From contig JAVXUO010002326.1 of assembly GCA_033065855.1 (NCBI GenBank), forward strand, positions 806,001-870,000: a DNA stretch of 64,000 nt, written 5' to 3'. Made by a program: the position numbers and the translations under genes. Under the pieces are notes generated by a model, which saw only the letters and a program-made list of their open reading frames with translations, had not been told where the DNA came from and ran no database searches. Shown here piece after piece: positions 22,130 through 34,460 of the stretch. How positions within the stretch are numbered: position 1 is the stretch's first letter; each line of letters begins with the position of its first letter. Source of the DNA: Escallonia rubra. Lineage: Eukaryota > Streptophyta > Magnoliopsida > Escalloniales > Escalloniaceae.

Positions 22130-22985
22130 AATTGCAAAATGTGCCATCAAAACACCACATTGCACCTAATTTTGGATGGTTTTTCAGCCTGCACAATCTA
22201 TACATAGCTCCCTTTCACAAGCTCGTAGGAATTAGTCAGTAAATGCTTACAAAAACACATGGTTGGATAAACTATCGGTCCAGTTAGCCTACAAAATCCT
22301 ACACTAAGATCACAACAAAGAAACATGTGTCAAATACCAAATTAAATATGAGTTTGATATCACGCATCGGTTATCGAATAATTTGTTATTGGCTTTATAA
22401 GACCATGTCCATGAACTTATAAGTACCTACTTGGCTAGTCTTTTTTAGGGAGGCATTGGCCTGTGGTGGGACTGTGAATCGGGTCGTATAGATGATATCA
22501 GAGCTAACTCTCAAAAGGTCGGGGTGGGCTATCCACTGGGTTGCCGATAGTTGGGGGGAAAAAAAGGCAAGTCCGAAAGTATATCTCACATCAAAAAGAT
22601 GGTTGGGGCAACGAAGGTGAGCCAGATATATCCCACATTGACTAGAGAGGAAATTTTTGGGCTATGTTTCATCTAGTCTTGGCGATGATGCTAAGACATA
22701 ATGAAGGAAGATTATAATATCTTGCATCAGATGTGAGATAATTTGTGGTTTGCCTTATAAGGCTCGCCCGCGAACTCATAAGTACCCACTTTGCTATCCT
22801 TTTCGAGGAGTTTGACATTACCTTGTGATGGGACCATGGACCGAATCGTTATAATGAGTTATAACGATATTTACGTCATGTTAAAATATTAAATTTACAC
22901 ACCCAATTGCTCTATACGGCCTCTTGGAAAAACATAGTAATATAGATGTACAAACACCACAGAATGTTATAGAACCTTTACAACA
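22130..22985 (-). pseudogene. Ruined second copy of NOG1-like exon 2 and adjoining intron
   Basis: The segment repeats 13940 to about 14260 in the same orientation. The exon part (about 22160-22312) can be read as GPIVYPTMCFCKHL and NSYELVKGSYV, parallel to GPVVYPTMCFFKHM and TSYEVVNGSYV in the real exon 2, but with an in-frame TAG inside it and an altered acceptor (TGTAG where exon 2 has TGCAG). The adjoining intron matches are 'attaaatttacacacccaat' and 'tatagatgtacaaacac'. A TRIM (22355-22855) splits the copy. It is a partial duplication, not a functional gene. Confidence 0.75.
22355..22855 (+). mobile_element. TRIM (miniature LTR retrotransposon), 501 bp
   Basis: Two direct repeats of about 140 bp (22355-22495 and 22716-22855), sharing blocks like 'ataatttgt' and 'cttataagtac', enclose about 220 bp. 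GAGTT is duplicated on both sides (22350-22354 and 22856-22860). Comparison with the undisturbed copy at 14110-14140 confirms that this is an insertion. ATATCAGAGC just after the first repeat resembles the tRNA-Met primer site. The terminal repeats are diverged and lack a clean TG...CA. Confidence 0.75.
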
Positions 22986-23486
22986 ACTACTAACTTTTAT
23001 CCCGTGCGTTGCATACGGATGATCAAATTTCTCAAAACAAATTTTGTGGTAACTTTGGCTGTAGCTTGAGGTTGCAACCCCTTCTCATGTCCCCAATGAT
23101 AGTTATTTTTCCAATAATTACTTTTTGTGACAAAAAGGTAAAATGGTAAAATGGTACTATGAAGAAGATGACTCAATAAATGCAACAAACAACATTTAGT
23201 GACAATTGCTACATTAAAGTAAACTTATACTTGCACCAAAAATCTTTCCTTCCGAAAGTAAGAATTGTCCAAATATTTTGATGTTGTAAAGAGAAGATTA
23301 GGTACAATTGAGACTATTTATATCGTCACATTATCTAAAATAATACACATGGTATATATTGTATCATTGCTAACTTCAAATGAATAATTGCTATTATCTA
23401 TTACATAAGCATGAAAGGAATATACACAGCCAATATATAAGGCAACATCATTTTAGTGGTCCTATTTTTGTCTGGAGGATAAGTAG
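22986..23486. other. Spacer without gene
   Basis: AT-rich sequence with no gene or clear repeat. Confidence 0.35.
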
Positions 23487-24152
23487 TGTTGGAAATGTGT
23501 TTCAAATTTGACTATTTATATCTGAAAATAAAATAAAGTTCATTGAACTCTGGTTTTCAAAAAGATAAATTCTATGAACTTGAGACTTATTAAGTTTCCA
23601 AATGGTTTTATTCTTTGAACATTAATTTTGTAAATGAATTTGAAGATTCATGAACTTAGGTTCATGTATACTCCATAGATAAGATTAACCTATCTTTTAG
23701 TTCATTATATATAAGATTCATTGATGAATCTTGAATTGGTATGGTTCAAAGAACTTGACGACAAGGTTCAAAGAACATACATTTTTTTGTCACTATATAA
23801 AGGGGTAAAGGGTTGAAAGTTGAGAAAGAGACAAGAGAAGAGATACCATCTTCACTTGAAAGAAGAGAAAATACTTGAACTAAAAACTTGTTTCAAACTT
23901 ATGCTTTGATTGATCGGATGTGGATACACGATCCATTGTAGAGAAGTGCAACTCTCTTGGATGAACAGTGAATCTAAGCTTGGTTGAATCCCGAAGATAA
24001 AGCTGCCAAGATAGTCTTCTGTTTGCACGTGAGAGAGACTTCAACTATCTTCAAAAAGCGTTTACGCGCCTCTAAGCCTTGGTTCTTTCAACATACTAAA
24101 TCGGGTATTATTGTTTATTATTTCTGAATTTTTACGTGCATTTGTTCCAACA
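23487..24152 (+). repeat. 5' LTR of copia element 2
   Basis: 666 bp, matching 28663-29328. A TATA-like 'actatataaagggg' lies near 23796, consistent with the start of the element's own transcript. Confidence 0.93.
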
Positions 24153-24173
24153 AATTGAAGATAGTTTTCTCTC

Positions 24174-27100
24174 ATGGCTACTTTATCGAATGGAGTTCCT
24201 AAGACTAATCACCCGAATTTTGAGCTTTTTGATGGAAAGAACTTTCAGAGATGGCAAACTAAGATGGAGTTTTTCCTTCGTCAACTTAAGTTATCTTATG
24301 TGCTAACTCAGCCATGTCCAACAATTCCAATTGAAGAGTCCTCGTCCGACCAAGTGAAAGCAATCAATGATCAAATTGATAAGTGGAATGATGATGACTA
24401 CTTTTGCAGAAATCACATCCTTAGCGGAATGACCGATTCTTTTTATGATCAATACTCCAAAAAGAGTAAGACTGCAAAAGAGTTGTGGGATACTCTAAAG
24501 TCAGTCTACCAAGCGGAGGAAGCAAGTTCAAAGAAATTTCTAGCTTCGAATTACATGGACTTCAAGATGACTAATGATAGACCTGTTTCTATTCAAGTTC
24601 GTGAGTTTCAATTGATTTCTAACAACATATGTTCCGCAGATATGGTTCTTGATGAGAATTTCCATGTATGTGCTATTGTTGCTAAACTTTTACCAATATG
24701 GAAAGGAGTACCGCAACAAACTAAAGCACAAGAAAGAAGATATTGCCTTGGATCAACTATATGCAACACTTGCATATCGAGGAAGAAACTATAAATTGTG
24801 AGAAGGAGCTTGCAAAGAAAACAATTGTCAAAGCTCATGTTGTCACAGACAAGGATGAGAAGAAAAATTCTAGAAGGCACAATCAGAACAAATTCTTGAA
24901 GCCAAAGAATTCGAAAGGTTTCAAGCCTTCAAGCTTAAATCCTAAGGCAAAGAATAAGGAATGCTACAACTGTCACAAGATTGGTCACTTTGCCAAAGAT
25001 TTCTATCAACTCAAGGATGGAAATGACAAGAAGAAAGGTAGAAAAGAAAACAACAATGATCTTGTTGTAGTTTTGACTGAAAGTTTCATGGTAGGGAATG
25101 AAACTGAATGGTGGGTCGACACTGGTGCTTCTCGTCATATTGCCGGAGACATGAATCTCTTCAAACACTATGAACTAGTGGGGGATGGCATGACAATGTA
25201 TATGGGTAACTTCTCATCTTCCAAGGTAATTGGAAAATGTGTGATCGAACTTCAACTTACTTCTGGAAAAGTTATTACCTTGAGAGATGTGCTTCATGTT
25301 CCTGATATTCGTAAAAATCTTGTCTCTGGAGCTCTTCTGTCTAAGCATGGTTTCAAGATGGTCTTTGAAGCTGACAAATTCATCTTGTCAAAGAATGGTA
25401 TGTTTGTCGGCAAAGGATATGCTGTAAATGGCATGTTTAAACTCAATGTTGAAAATAAAGTTATTTCTGCCTATATTGCTGAGTCTTTTGAACTATGGCA
25501 TCAAAGGTTGGGTCACATGAACTGTAATTCTATTGGTCGCATGGTAAATGAAGGGCTTATAAGAAAATGTGATAAAACACATGATGATTAATGTGTGATC
25601 TATAGCAAGTGCAAGATCATTAAGAAACCCTTCAAATCAGTTGAAAGGACCTTTAGCCTTCTTGGATTAGTTCACACGGATATTTGTGAAATGGACTTTA
25701 TTTCGCGATGTGGTAAACGTTACTTTATTACCTTTATTGATGACCACTTTAGATATGCCTATGTGTATCCTTTGAGATCAAAGGATGAAGCTTTTGAAAA
25801 ATTTAAGGCACATAAAGTAGAAGTTAAAAATAAGTTAAACTCGATGATCAAGATTGTGCGCTCAAACAGAAGAGGTGAATACATGAAATCTGATTTTCAT
25901 GATTTCTATGAAATGCATGACATTGTTAGATAGTTAATTGCTTCATATACACCGGAACAATTGTAGAATAGAACTTTGATTGAGATGATCAATTGTATGC
26001 TAACCAGTTTCGGACTAACATAAAATTTGTGGGTGGAAGCTTTATTGTCTGCTTGTCACACTTTGAATAGGATTTTTCAAAAGAAGAACAATCTGACACC
26101 CAATGAAGTTTGGAATGGCAGAAAACCAAACATATCCTATTTCAGAGTATGGGGTTGTTTGGCACATGTTCAACTTCCTGATAAAGATACTCCTAAGGTT
26201 GGATACAGAGGAGTGGATTGCATCTTTATTGGTTATTCAACTACTAGTAAAGCTTATAAGTTCTTGAATTTGGAGAAACCTTCTCCTCATACTATGATCG
26301 AATCGATCCATGCAAATTTCTTTGAGAATATACTTCCAAAGAAAGATAGAAAAGTTGAAAGTGACTCCTCAACTAGTTTGAAGCGGAAGGCCTCAGATCA
26401 ACCAGAAAGAGTTGAACCTAGAAAAAGTTCAAGGGTTGTTACACTAAAATCCTTTGGACCTAATTTTTGTACTCTAATGGTGGATAAGGACCCTGATACA
26501 TATACGGAGGCTATGTCTTCCGATGATGTACCTTTCTGGCGTGAAGCTATTGATAATGAAATGCACTCGATTCTGTCCAATAACACTTGCATCTTGGTTG
26601 ATCCTCCAGCAGGTTGTAAACCTATTGGTTGCAAATGGATTTTGAAGAGAAAGATCAAACCTGATGGCACGTTGGACGAGTATAAGGCTAGATTGGTCGC
26701 AGGGTTTAAGCAAAGGAAAGAATTTGACTATTTTGATACCTTTGCTCCGGTTGCACGGATCACCTCCATCAGACTTCTTATTGCCTTGGCTGCTATTCAT
26801 AATCTAGTCATTCACCAGATGGATGTTAAAACAACATTCCTTAATGGTGACCTATAGGAAGAAGTACATATGGAGCAACCAGAAGGATTTATCAGTCCTG
26901 GACAAGAGCATAAAGTTTGGAAGCTATTGAAATCTCTTTAAGGCTTGAAACAGGCTTCCAAGCAATGGCATGAGAAGTTTAGAAGCGTAATGCTTGCTAA
27001 TGGAGGAGATATATGCATATTCAGCAAATGTAGAGCTGGTTCTGGTGTTCTAATATGCCTATATGTTGATGACATGCTCATCTTTGGTACCGACATCGAC

Positions 27101-28014
27101 AGGATTAACGAAGCTAAGAACTTTCTTGCTTTAAATTTTAGTATGAAGAATCTTGGAGAGGCTGATGTGATTCTTGGAATCAAGATCATAAGATCTCAGC
27201 ATAGGATTGTTCTTACACAATCAAGTTATATTAAGAAGATCCTTAGAAGGTTCAATCATTATGATGATGATCCTGCTCCTACTCTTATTGATCAGAGTGT
27301 CAAGTTGGTACGTAATAATGGGCAAGCTATTAATCATCTTGAATATTCCCAGGTTGTTGGCAGTCTAATGTATGCCATGTGTTGTACAAAGCCAAATATA
27401 GCTTATGATGTTGACACTCTGAGTAAGTACACAAGTAATCCAAGAAAAAACACTAGAATGTTATATTACGAGTTTTGAGGTACTTGAAGGGTACTATGAG
27501 CTATGGTCTGCATTATGGTAGCTTCCCAGCTATTATTGAGGGCTATACTGATGCCATTTGGAATTCTGATAAAGATGATTCTATATCTGTGACTGCATGG
27601 ATATTTTCGTTGGGTGGAGTTGCGATTTCTTGAAAATCAAAGAGGCAGACTTGTATTACTCACTCTACCATGGAATCATAATTTATTGCTTTATCCTTTA
27701 CTGGAGAGGAAACTGGTTGGCTGAGAAGCATTTTGGTTGATATTTCTATATGGAGTAAACAAGTCCCGCCTTTAACAATATATTGTGATAATAAGGTTGT
27801 TTTGCTTCGGGCAAGTAGTGAGTGTTATATTGGCAAATCTAGACAAGTTCGTCTAAAGCACAATCATGTGTAGAGGATCATGGCTGATGGAATTATATCC
27901 ATTCAATATGTGAAATCAAGTTTGAATTTGGTAGATCCTTTGTCAAAAGGCTTGGGAAGAGACTTAGTGTCTGAGACATCGAGGGGGATGAGTTTAAAGC
28001 CTATTGATTTTTAA
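24174..28014 (+). pseudogene. Copia gag-pol polyprotein, disrupted
   Basis: Gag starts at the ATG at 24174 (FELFDGKNFQRWQTKM). A frameshift near 24745-24790 leads to the zinc knuckle [14 protein letters not shown], whose fourth ligand Cys is Phe, then protease [11 protein letters not shown] and pre-integrase [11 protein letters not shown] (to 25591). Integrase (25595-25933) keeps HTDICE, but the second catalytic Asp motif reads RSNRRGEY, with Asp changed to Asn. A stop lies at 25933. RT (26027-26857) shows GCKWILKRK and DVKTTFLNG, then stops at 26857 and 26940. The active site YVDDMLIFG is intact (about 27061-27087). RNase H blocks continue to about 28014 with more stops. Several independent lesions make it dead. 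Confidence 0.9.
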
Positions 28015-28662
28015 GTTGTACATTATGGATACCCTACCCAATTGATTTTTATCCGGGTTTTTGAATGGGGAAAACAAGTAATGTGACAACTAGTGATGCA
28101 CACAATGAAATGGATTTTCATTCTGTCATTCCTATGATGTATGTGCATGTCCATGCATGAGATAGAGGTTGAGATTATATCTCTTAATGAATCTATAGAC
28201 CAATGGGTTTTGGTTGGGGCTAGCAGGATAACTCTTGATAGATTCACCGAATGACCTTGTTTAATTGGAGGTTGAGACTTAGTTCTCTTAATGATTCCAT
28301 AAACCTTGTGTTGGGGTGTGCAAGGTCACCTTTGATGGATTTACCAATCTGGGTGTGGAAGTGTGGCCACTTCCTATATGATTATTAAGGCTTTATAATC
28401 CTTAGAGCACTCAGAGTGTTGGGATCAAGATACAGGGCCATAATCTGTCGGGCTTTAGTACTTCATCTCCAAAACATAAATGTACATGATGTATTTCTGA
28501 TTTGTTGACATGATTCTTAATTCAAGGCTTTGCCCATTAAGTTCCTCGATGAATTAAGGAATATTTCACTAGGCAATGGTTCAAACTCAAAAGGTACCAT
28601 TTGCTAATGTACATGACTGTGCCAATCAAGCATATCTTTTAAATTTGAAACAAGTGGGAGTT

Positions 28663-29328
28663 TGTTGGAAATGTGTTTCATATTTGACTATTTATATCTG
28701 AAAATAAAATAAAGTTCATTGAACTCTAGTTTTCAAAAAGATAAATTCCACGAACTTGAGACTTATTAAGTTTCCAAATGGTTTTATTCTTTGAACATTA
28801 ATTTTGTAAATGAATTTATAGATTCATGAACTTAGGTTCATGCATACTCCTTAGATAAGATTAACTTATATTTTAGTTCATTGTATTTTATAAGATTCAT
28901 TGATGAATCTTGAATTGATATGGTTCAAAGAACTTGACAAGGTTCAAAGAACATACATTTTTCTGCCACTATATAAAGGGGTAAAGGGTTGGAAGTTGAG
29001 TAAGAGACAAGAGAAGAGATACCATCTTCACTTAAAAGAAGAGAAAATACTTGAACTAAAAACTTGTTTCAAACTTATGCTTTGATCGATCGGAGGTGGA
29101 TACACGATCCATTGTAAAGAAGTGCAACTCTCTTTGGATGAACAGTGAATCTGGGCTTGGTTGAATCCCGAAGATAGAGCTGCCAAGGTAGTCTTCCGTT
29201 TGCACGTGGGAGAGGCTTCAACTATATTCAATAAGCGTTTACGCGCCTCTAAGCCTTGGTTCTTTCAACATACTAAATTGGTATTACTGTTTATTATTTC
29301 TGATTTTTTACGTGCATTTGTTTCAACA
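28663..29328 (+). repeat. 3' LTR of copia element 2
   Basis: 666 bp, same length as the 5' LTR, with about 33 base differences and a few short indels by eye. Confidence 0.93.
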
Positions 29329-29333
29329 AGTAG

Positions 29334-31610
29334 TTTAGGGACAACACAATCAAATAAAACTTTAACATAGAGAGATAAGAGGAGAAGATTTATGAAAGAA
29401 TGAGAGTGATGTGAGGAGATAAAGTGGGGATTTGCTGGATTAGGGGTTTGAGTCACGGATTTCAGGATGAAGTGAGTGAATCTAGTCAATTTGAGAGAGA
29501 AAGAGAGAAAGTGAACAAATTTGTGGAAAGAAAGGAAAACGATAATACATACGTGACAGAAAGAAGCAATATGATAAATAGAATTGATCAAAAGTAAAAA
29601 ATTTCTTAGTTTAGATGTCAAAAAAAGAAAGTATCCAAGTACGCGGTGACTTGACATACTTTGAGAATAGTTGTAAAATCATATTTTTATTAGATTAACG
29701 AGAAAATAATAATTATGAAAACTTAATTAAGGTGTTATAATTGCGAATTACTTTTAAAATTTAAATTGACAAGATAACTTTAACTGATTGGTGAGAAAAC
29801 ATAATTAAAAAATGGAAAGTGATAATCATAAGTGATTAAAATCGGTTTCATATAATAATAAATAAAATTCACGTGGCAAAAAAAGAGAGTGTTTATGTAG
29901 GCGATGAGGTGGACACGTTCTCTCAGCTTCGACTTATATATATATATATATATAATTAGATTTGCAAGTTATGAGCGTCGCTATATAGTCACTCTACTCT
30001 ATTGACAAAAGTAAAATCTAAATATGATTTCCATAAAAAAAAACCGTGATTACATTTTACAATCATAATGGAAATGATAATCAAAATCGTAACCATAATT
30101 GTGTGTTTGATTCGATCTTAGAGTTGGAGACTTCAACAAAAAGCTAGTCACGATTAAAGGCATACGTCTTTTAGTGCATTAAGAAGTTTTGAAAGTGACT
30201 AAAGTAAATCCATATTGCATTATAGTGTACACCTAAACTTCTTTATTATTTGACACTCATTTTTATTCCATAGCAGGTAAAGAAGTGAGTATTACTTTAT
30301 TTGTAACATGAAATATAGAATTGTGAAGCGCAAAAAAAAAAAAAAGATATTAAAGCAATCCTTGACATCAGCGAGGAGCATCACATGATGAATTGAAAAG
30401 AAAATTCCAACTCCTAATTTTCTAGATTCAAATCATGTATAGTAGAGTAGTTTTGCAATTATGAAGTGTTATAGTTAGCATTTAATATAGAATGGAAGTG
30501 TTCTTGTAATGTACGGAGTATCTAAAAGTGCCTGCAACATGGTTGAAAGAGAGTTTTCTAATTTTCTTATTTGAGGATTAGATCTCACACTATACAAAAT
30601 AGAAAGCAACTTATCTTGAAAAAAAAAATGAAAAAATGGGAGAAAATATGTAAAAGTAAAAAGTCATGCCCTTAGCTTATTTGTTTCTTATTCAAATCTA
30701 GATTACTCCACTTTTTGCAATTTAGAGCTGACGTTGCCCTATTGACACTTCGTATATGGTTAATTATTCTCCTGAATTACTCTTGTATGCATGCGAATTA
30801 TACAGTACTATAATCCTTAAAAGCAGTGTAAGAAGTCTCAAAATATCTATTCTCAAAATAAATGATAGTCGTGTTTGGTAGATATCAATATTGGGTGGTC
30901 TAGGATTAAAGACACAATCATCTAGGACTATTACGTACTGCGTTAAACAAATTTATGCTTTATTTAACCCCTCTTGCTATCACAAAGCCTTCTTTGATTC
31001 AACAACCAAAGAATGGTCAGGACCAGTTGTTTGGCCATACGATATTTACTATAAACTTAGACTAGCAATATAACTATCCCAAACTAAGTAAATTATCATT
31101 TTTTAACATTCATAGCACGTAATTTTAGCTAACCATCAACCAAGTATGAAGAATTTATTTTCTTTTCGCTAGGATTCCATTATTTGGTAGTTGTAGAAAT
31201 TGATCTTGGAGCATTCAAATCTTTAGTGTCTACTTTGTCTGAATTCCCTCTTTGTCATGTTTGGTGTTGATGTTATCGGTTCTATTCACACTAATAAGCA
31301 AGAAGTATGAACTTTCTTTTTCTTTTGTCATATTTTTGGATAAAATGTCATAATCAAAGTCTATTTCTTTTTAATAAAATATATTATATCAAAATGAGAA
31401 GTGGAATGACATTTGCATTCGAATCTTTCTATGTATAGCATGAGATTTTGGCTAGTATTTATCTTAGAACATATACTAACTCAAATCATAATATTTAGGA
31501 GGAAAGCAGAGTAGAAGACATTGCATATAGATATGTAGTTTGAAAGATAGCCAAGGAAACGACTAAGGACTAAGTTGTGCTATAATTTTCGTACTTATCA
31601 ATTGTACTGG
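29334..31610. other. Intergenic, no gene seen
   Basis: AT-rich sequence with a short (TA)n run near 29937-29954. Small open frames here are short and without recognisable motifs. Confidence 0.4.
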
Positions 31611-32561
31611 TTAATTACGCAAGGCGCCCCCAAGTTAAGCTGCAGTAGGAGACTGCTCGATGAATTTTTTTTAGATATCCCGCATAAGAAACTTGTATAA
31701 GTGTGGTATCTAAGACCCTCTAGCCATTTTTCGAGCAAAGAACTCAACAAAGAGGTAATTTGACTCAATGTTGGGGGGTGCATATTTGGTAATCCATCTT
31801 CATCGTCCATTTTCTATGTTCAGTCATGACAATGCCGTCACCACCAAAACATCTCCCTCCACGACATTCTCTTTCCCCCAAGGACATACAGATTTCGGCG
31901 ACCAATTTACCGACAACCACCACGATCGCCAATTGCCAACCAACCCACCACCATCATTGGTGAGCCACTACCATCACCACCAATTTACAGTCCAAACTCC
32001 ACCCCGTTATCTCTCGCACCACCCCAAAACCTCCGCACAAATCACCACACTACGTCACACACTGTCACATGAACCACCATACCACACGATCTTCAAGCAC
32101 CATTCACCACACCATGCCACACACACGCTGACTAAACTATCAACTACCGCGTCGTTTACAGTGGTACTGGAGATGACGAGTTTGACTGGTTGCAGGTAAG
32201 GCAACCAATTACGACAGAAAATTAGGGCAAAAGAACAATTATAGCAGAAAGTTGGTTTTATCTCTATAACCAGTTGATCAATCTACTCGACCAGTATGGC
32301 TGAGATGGTGGTGGGTGTGTGGTGTGCTAAAAAGAGGGAGGTGGTCTCGAACTAGAAAAGAAAGAGAGAAGTAGAATGACATGCCAAAAATGGCTCCTAA
32401 AAAATAAGTCACGTCACCACTTCGAATAATTTTTTGCCCGAAAAATAGGTGGAGGTTTTAGATACCACACGTATGCAAGTTTATGGTGTAAGATGGCTAA
32501 AGTAAACTTTATGATGCAACCTGCTACCCTGGGTAAACTTAGGAGGGCCTCGCGTAATTAA
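31611..32561. mobile_element. DNA-transposon-like element with long inverted ends, about 950 bp
   Basis: The left arm begins TTAATTACGCAAGGC and the reverse complement of the right arm TTAATTACGCGAGGCC. Similarity continues inward for about 130 bp: 'gtgtggtatctaa' and 'atttttcg.gcaaa' occur in both arms. The middle is CACCA-rich. No transposase is encoded. The long imperfect inverted arms suggest a foldback or MULE-type non-autonomous element; the target duplication is unclear. Confidence 0.6.
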
Positions 32562-32917
32562 TCCTATTTATACAATTGAGCATTGTATATACTCAGCTTA
32601 TCGGGTTGTATACATCGACTACTTTTGTTTATAGTTGTTTTGCAATTTAATTTGGTTAACCATCACTACAACTGCTAATGCTCCAGTGAATAGCACAATA
32701 TTTTAGCTAGTATGAAGAATGATTGCAAACCAGTCCAATTACAACATGCTCAAAAAGAATAATCGACACATGCATACACAGATGACATCCCCATCCTTGT
32801 AGGCATCACAACAAGATTTAACTAAAATAAGTAAAATAGGATATAAACACCAACAAATAAAACAAGGTAGCTAAAGATAAACATAAACCAACATATGAAA
32901 CCAACTTATAATAATAA

Positions 32918-32967
32918 GCCAAATAACAACACAACTGACACTCCTAATCCCAACACATCAACAAAAG

Positions 32968-33020
<53 letters not shown>

Positions 33021-33072
33021 CCAAATAACAATACAACTAACACCTCCCAAGTCCAACACGTCAACAAAAGTT
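32918..33072. repeat. (TA)24 microsatellite between two copies of a 52-bp direct repeat
   Basis: TA runs from 32971 to 33018. The flanks 'aagccaaataacaacacaac...' (about 32918-32968) and 'aagccaaataacaatacaac...' (about 33019-33070) are near-identical direct copies. Confidence 0.8.
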
Positions 33073-33992
33073 GCTAACCCAAAAGCCGACACCTGCCATC
33101 ACGTGGCCATGTGCCTCAAGGCTAGCTTGATCCATGTGCCATAACGCGTATCATCACCACTAGCTACATGGCTGTATGCCACCCCCGGCTATCTCCGACC
33201 ACCACTTCGCTGTGTACCATCGCTTTGACACCGGCTAGGGAGCTCCAATCCGTGGGTTCGATGTGAACGTCCCTATGGGCGCTACATCCTTGCTGCCGAT
33301 CACCACCACCCACAACACCCTAACAAACCACAGGGAAGGGGAGGAGAAGAGATAGGAAAACCTAGCCGGTGAAAACCTCCATCTCACCAACTAACCACCG
33401 GCTACCAACCATCACCAAGTCCCCTGTGCCCAACCACCATGAACGACCACCACAAAAACACACGCCCTAATTAAGAAACTGCAGAGATGCCCACCTGACC
33501 TTACCACTGACCCACCAACGAAGACATCGATTAGCTATGTAGCTTCACAATTTTATAACTTACTTGGTCATCATTTATTTGTTGCTTTGAATACCTTTCT
33601 GAATTTTGATTTTAATGAATGGCTAGTTCTATAGCCAAAACAGTTTTGCTTATTGGGAGATCGAGCAATGGATGAATTTGCTTATGCAAATATCGTATAC
33701 TAACCCGAATGAATTTTCCTTTTTAGCATTGTAGAACTCTTCATCTCCGACATATCAATTGCCAAAGTTATCTACGAACCATTGCAGCTCAACTCCAAAA
33801 CATTAGGACATCATCAAAACAGTTGAAAAGCTTATATATCTACTTTTAAATGTGATCCGTCTCAATATCTGTATTGGGCCATTGATATCTATCTGAAGGT
33901 AGACTTTGTACGCCAATATCCTATGCTTAATTTTGTCATTCACTATCAAGTTGAACGTAGTACCGTTTATAAGATGCTACATCACATACAAA

Positions 33993-34048
33993 CTAGACTC
34001 AGTTTCTAGGGTACAATACACTAGACTCAGTTTCTAGGTTACAATACA
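33993..34048. repeat. 28-bp tandem repeat, two copies
   Basis: Two adjacent copies of 'ctagactcagtttctagg' plus 'gtacaataca' or 'ttacaataca'. Confidence 0.85.
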
Positions 34049-34460
34049 CTATCTGGTATACCTGGAACCGGAGGCCATCTTAATTGGAGTTAACAAGCCG
34101 AGGCAGAGAGCAACATAAATCATGAAGGGATAAAACTTTTCTTCATTTAGGACTTAAACACAAACAATTGGAGGTCTTAAATTCGAACCACTAAAAGGAT
34201 TTCCAAACTCGACCAATAGAACTACTGAAAGCTTCAGATCAGCAAAAATGTGTCTTGTTCTGTTTCACAAAGATGTTTCTTTGCCTACCACATTTACAAA
34301 ATGAACTTGCATTTGATCATCAAGTATCCAATGAAGAGGAAACAGTTTACAAGAGACCATCTAAACATATAATCGATCAACACAAAATGGTTAAACAAAC
34401 TTGCAAAATGCTAAAAAACCAACGATATATAGAGTAAACAAGCTTCAATCCGAGCAAGAT

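Larger units (their letters stand above)
23487..29328 (+). mobile_element. Ty1/copia LTR retrotransposon 2, complete but dead (5842 bp)
   Basis: It starts TGTTGGAAAT and ends TTTCAACA, with two 666-bp LTRs (23487-24152 and 28663-29328) about 95 percent alike by eye. AGTAG is perfectly duplicated on both sides (23482-23486 and 29329-29333). Gag begins 21 bases after the 5' LTR. No canonical tRNA-Met primer site is seen in that short gap, which is unusual. A purine tract 'caagtgggag' precedes the 3' LTR. About 650 bp of non-coding sequence lies between RNase H and the 3' LTR. Confidence 0.94.
32562..34460. other. Intergenic, no gene seen
   Basis: Contains a microsatellite with flanking direct repeats, a CCACC-rich stretch (about 33060-33480) and a short tandem duplication, but no supported gene. 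Confidence 0.4.

Noticed and set aside
31768-32199. His/Thr/Pro-rich open frame of 143 codons
   Set aside because: It lies wholly inside the inverted-arm element and comes from CACCA-rich low-complexity DNA; no domain is seen.
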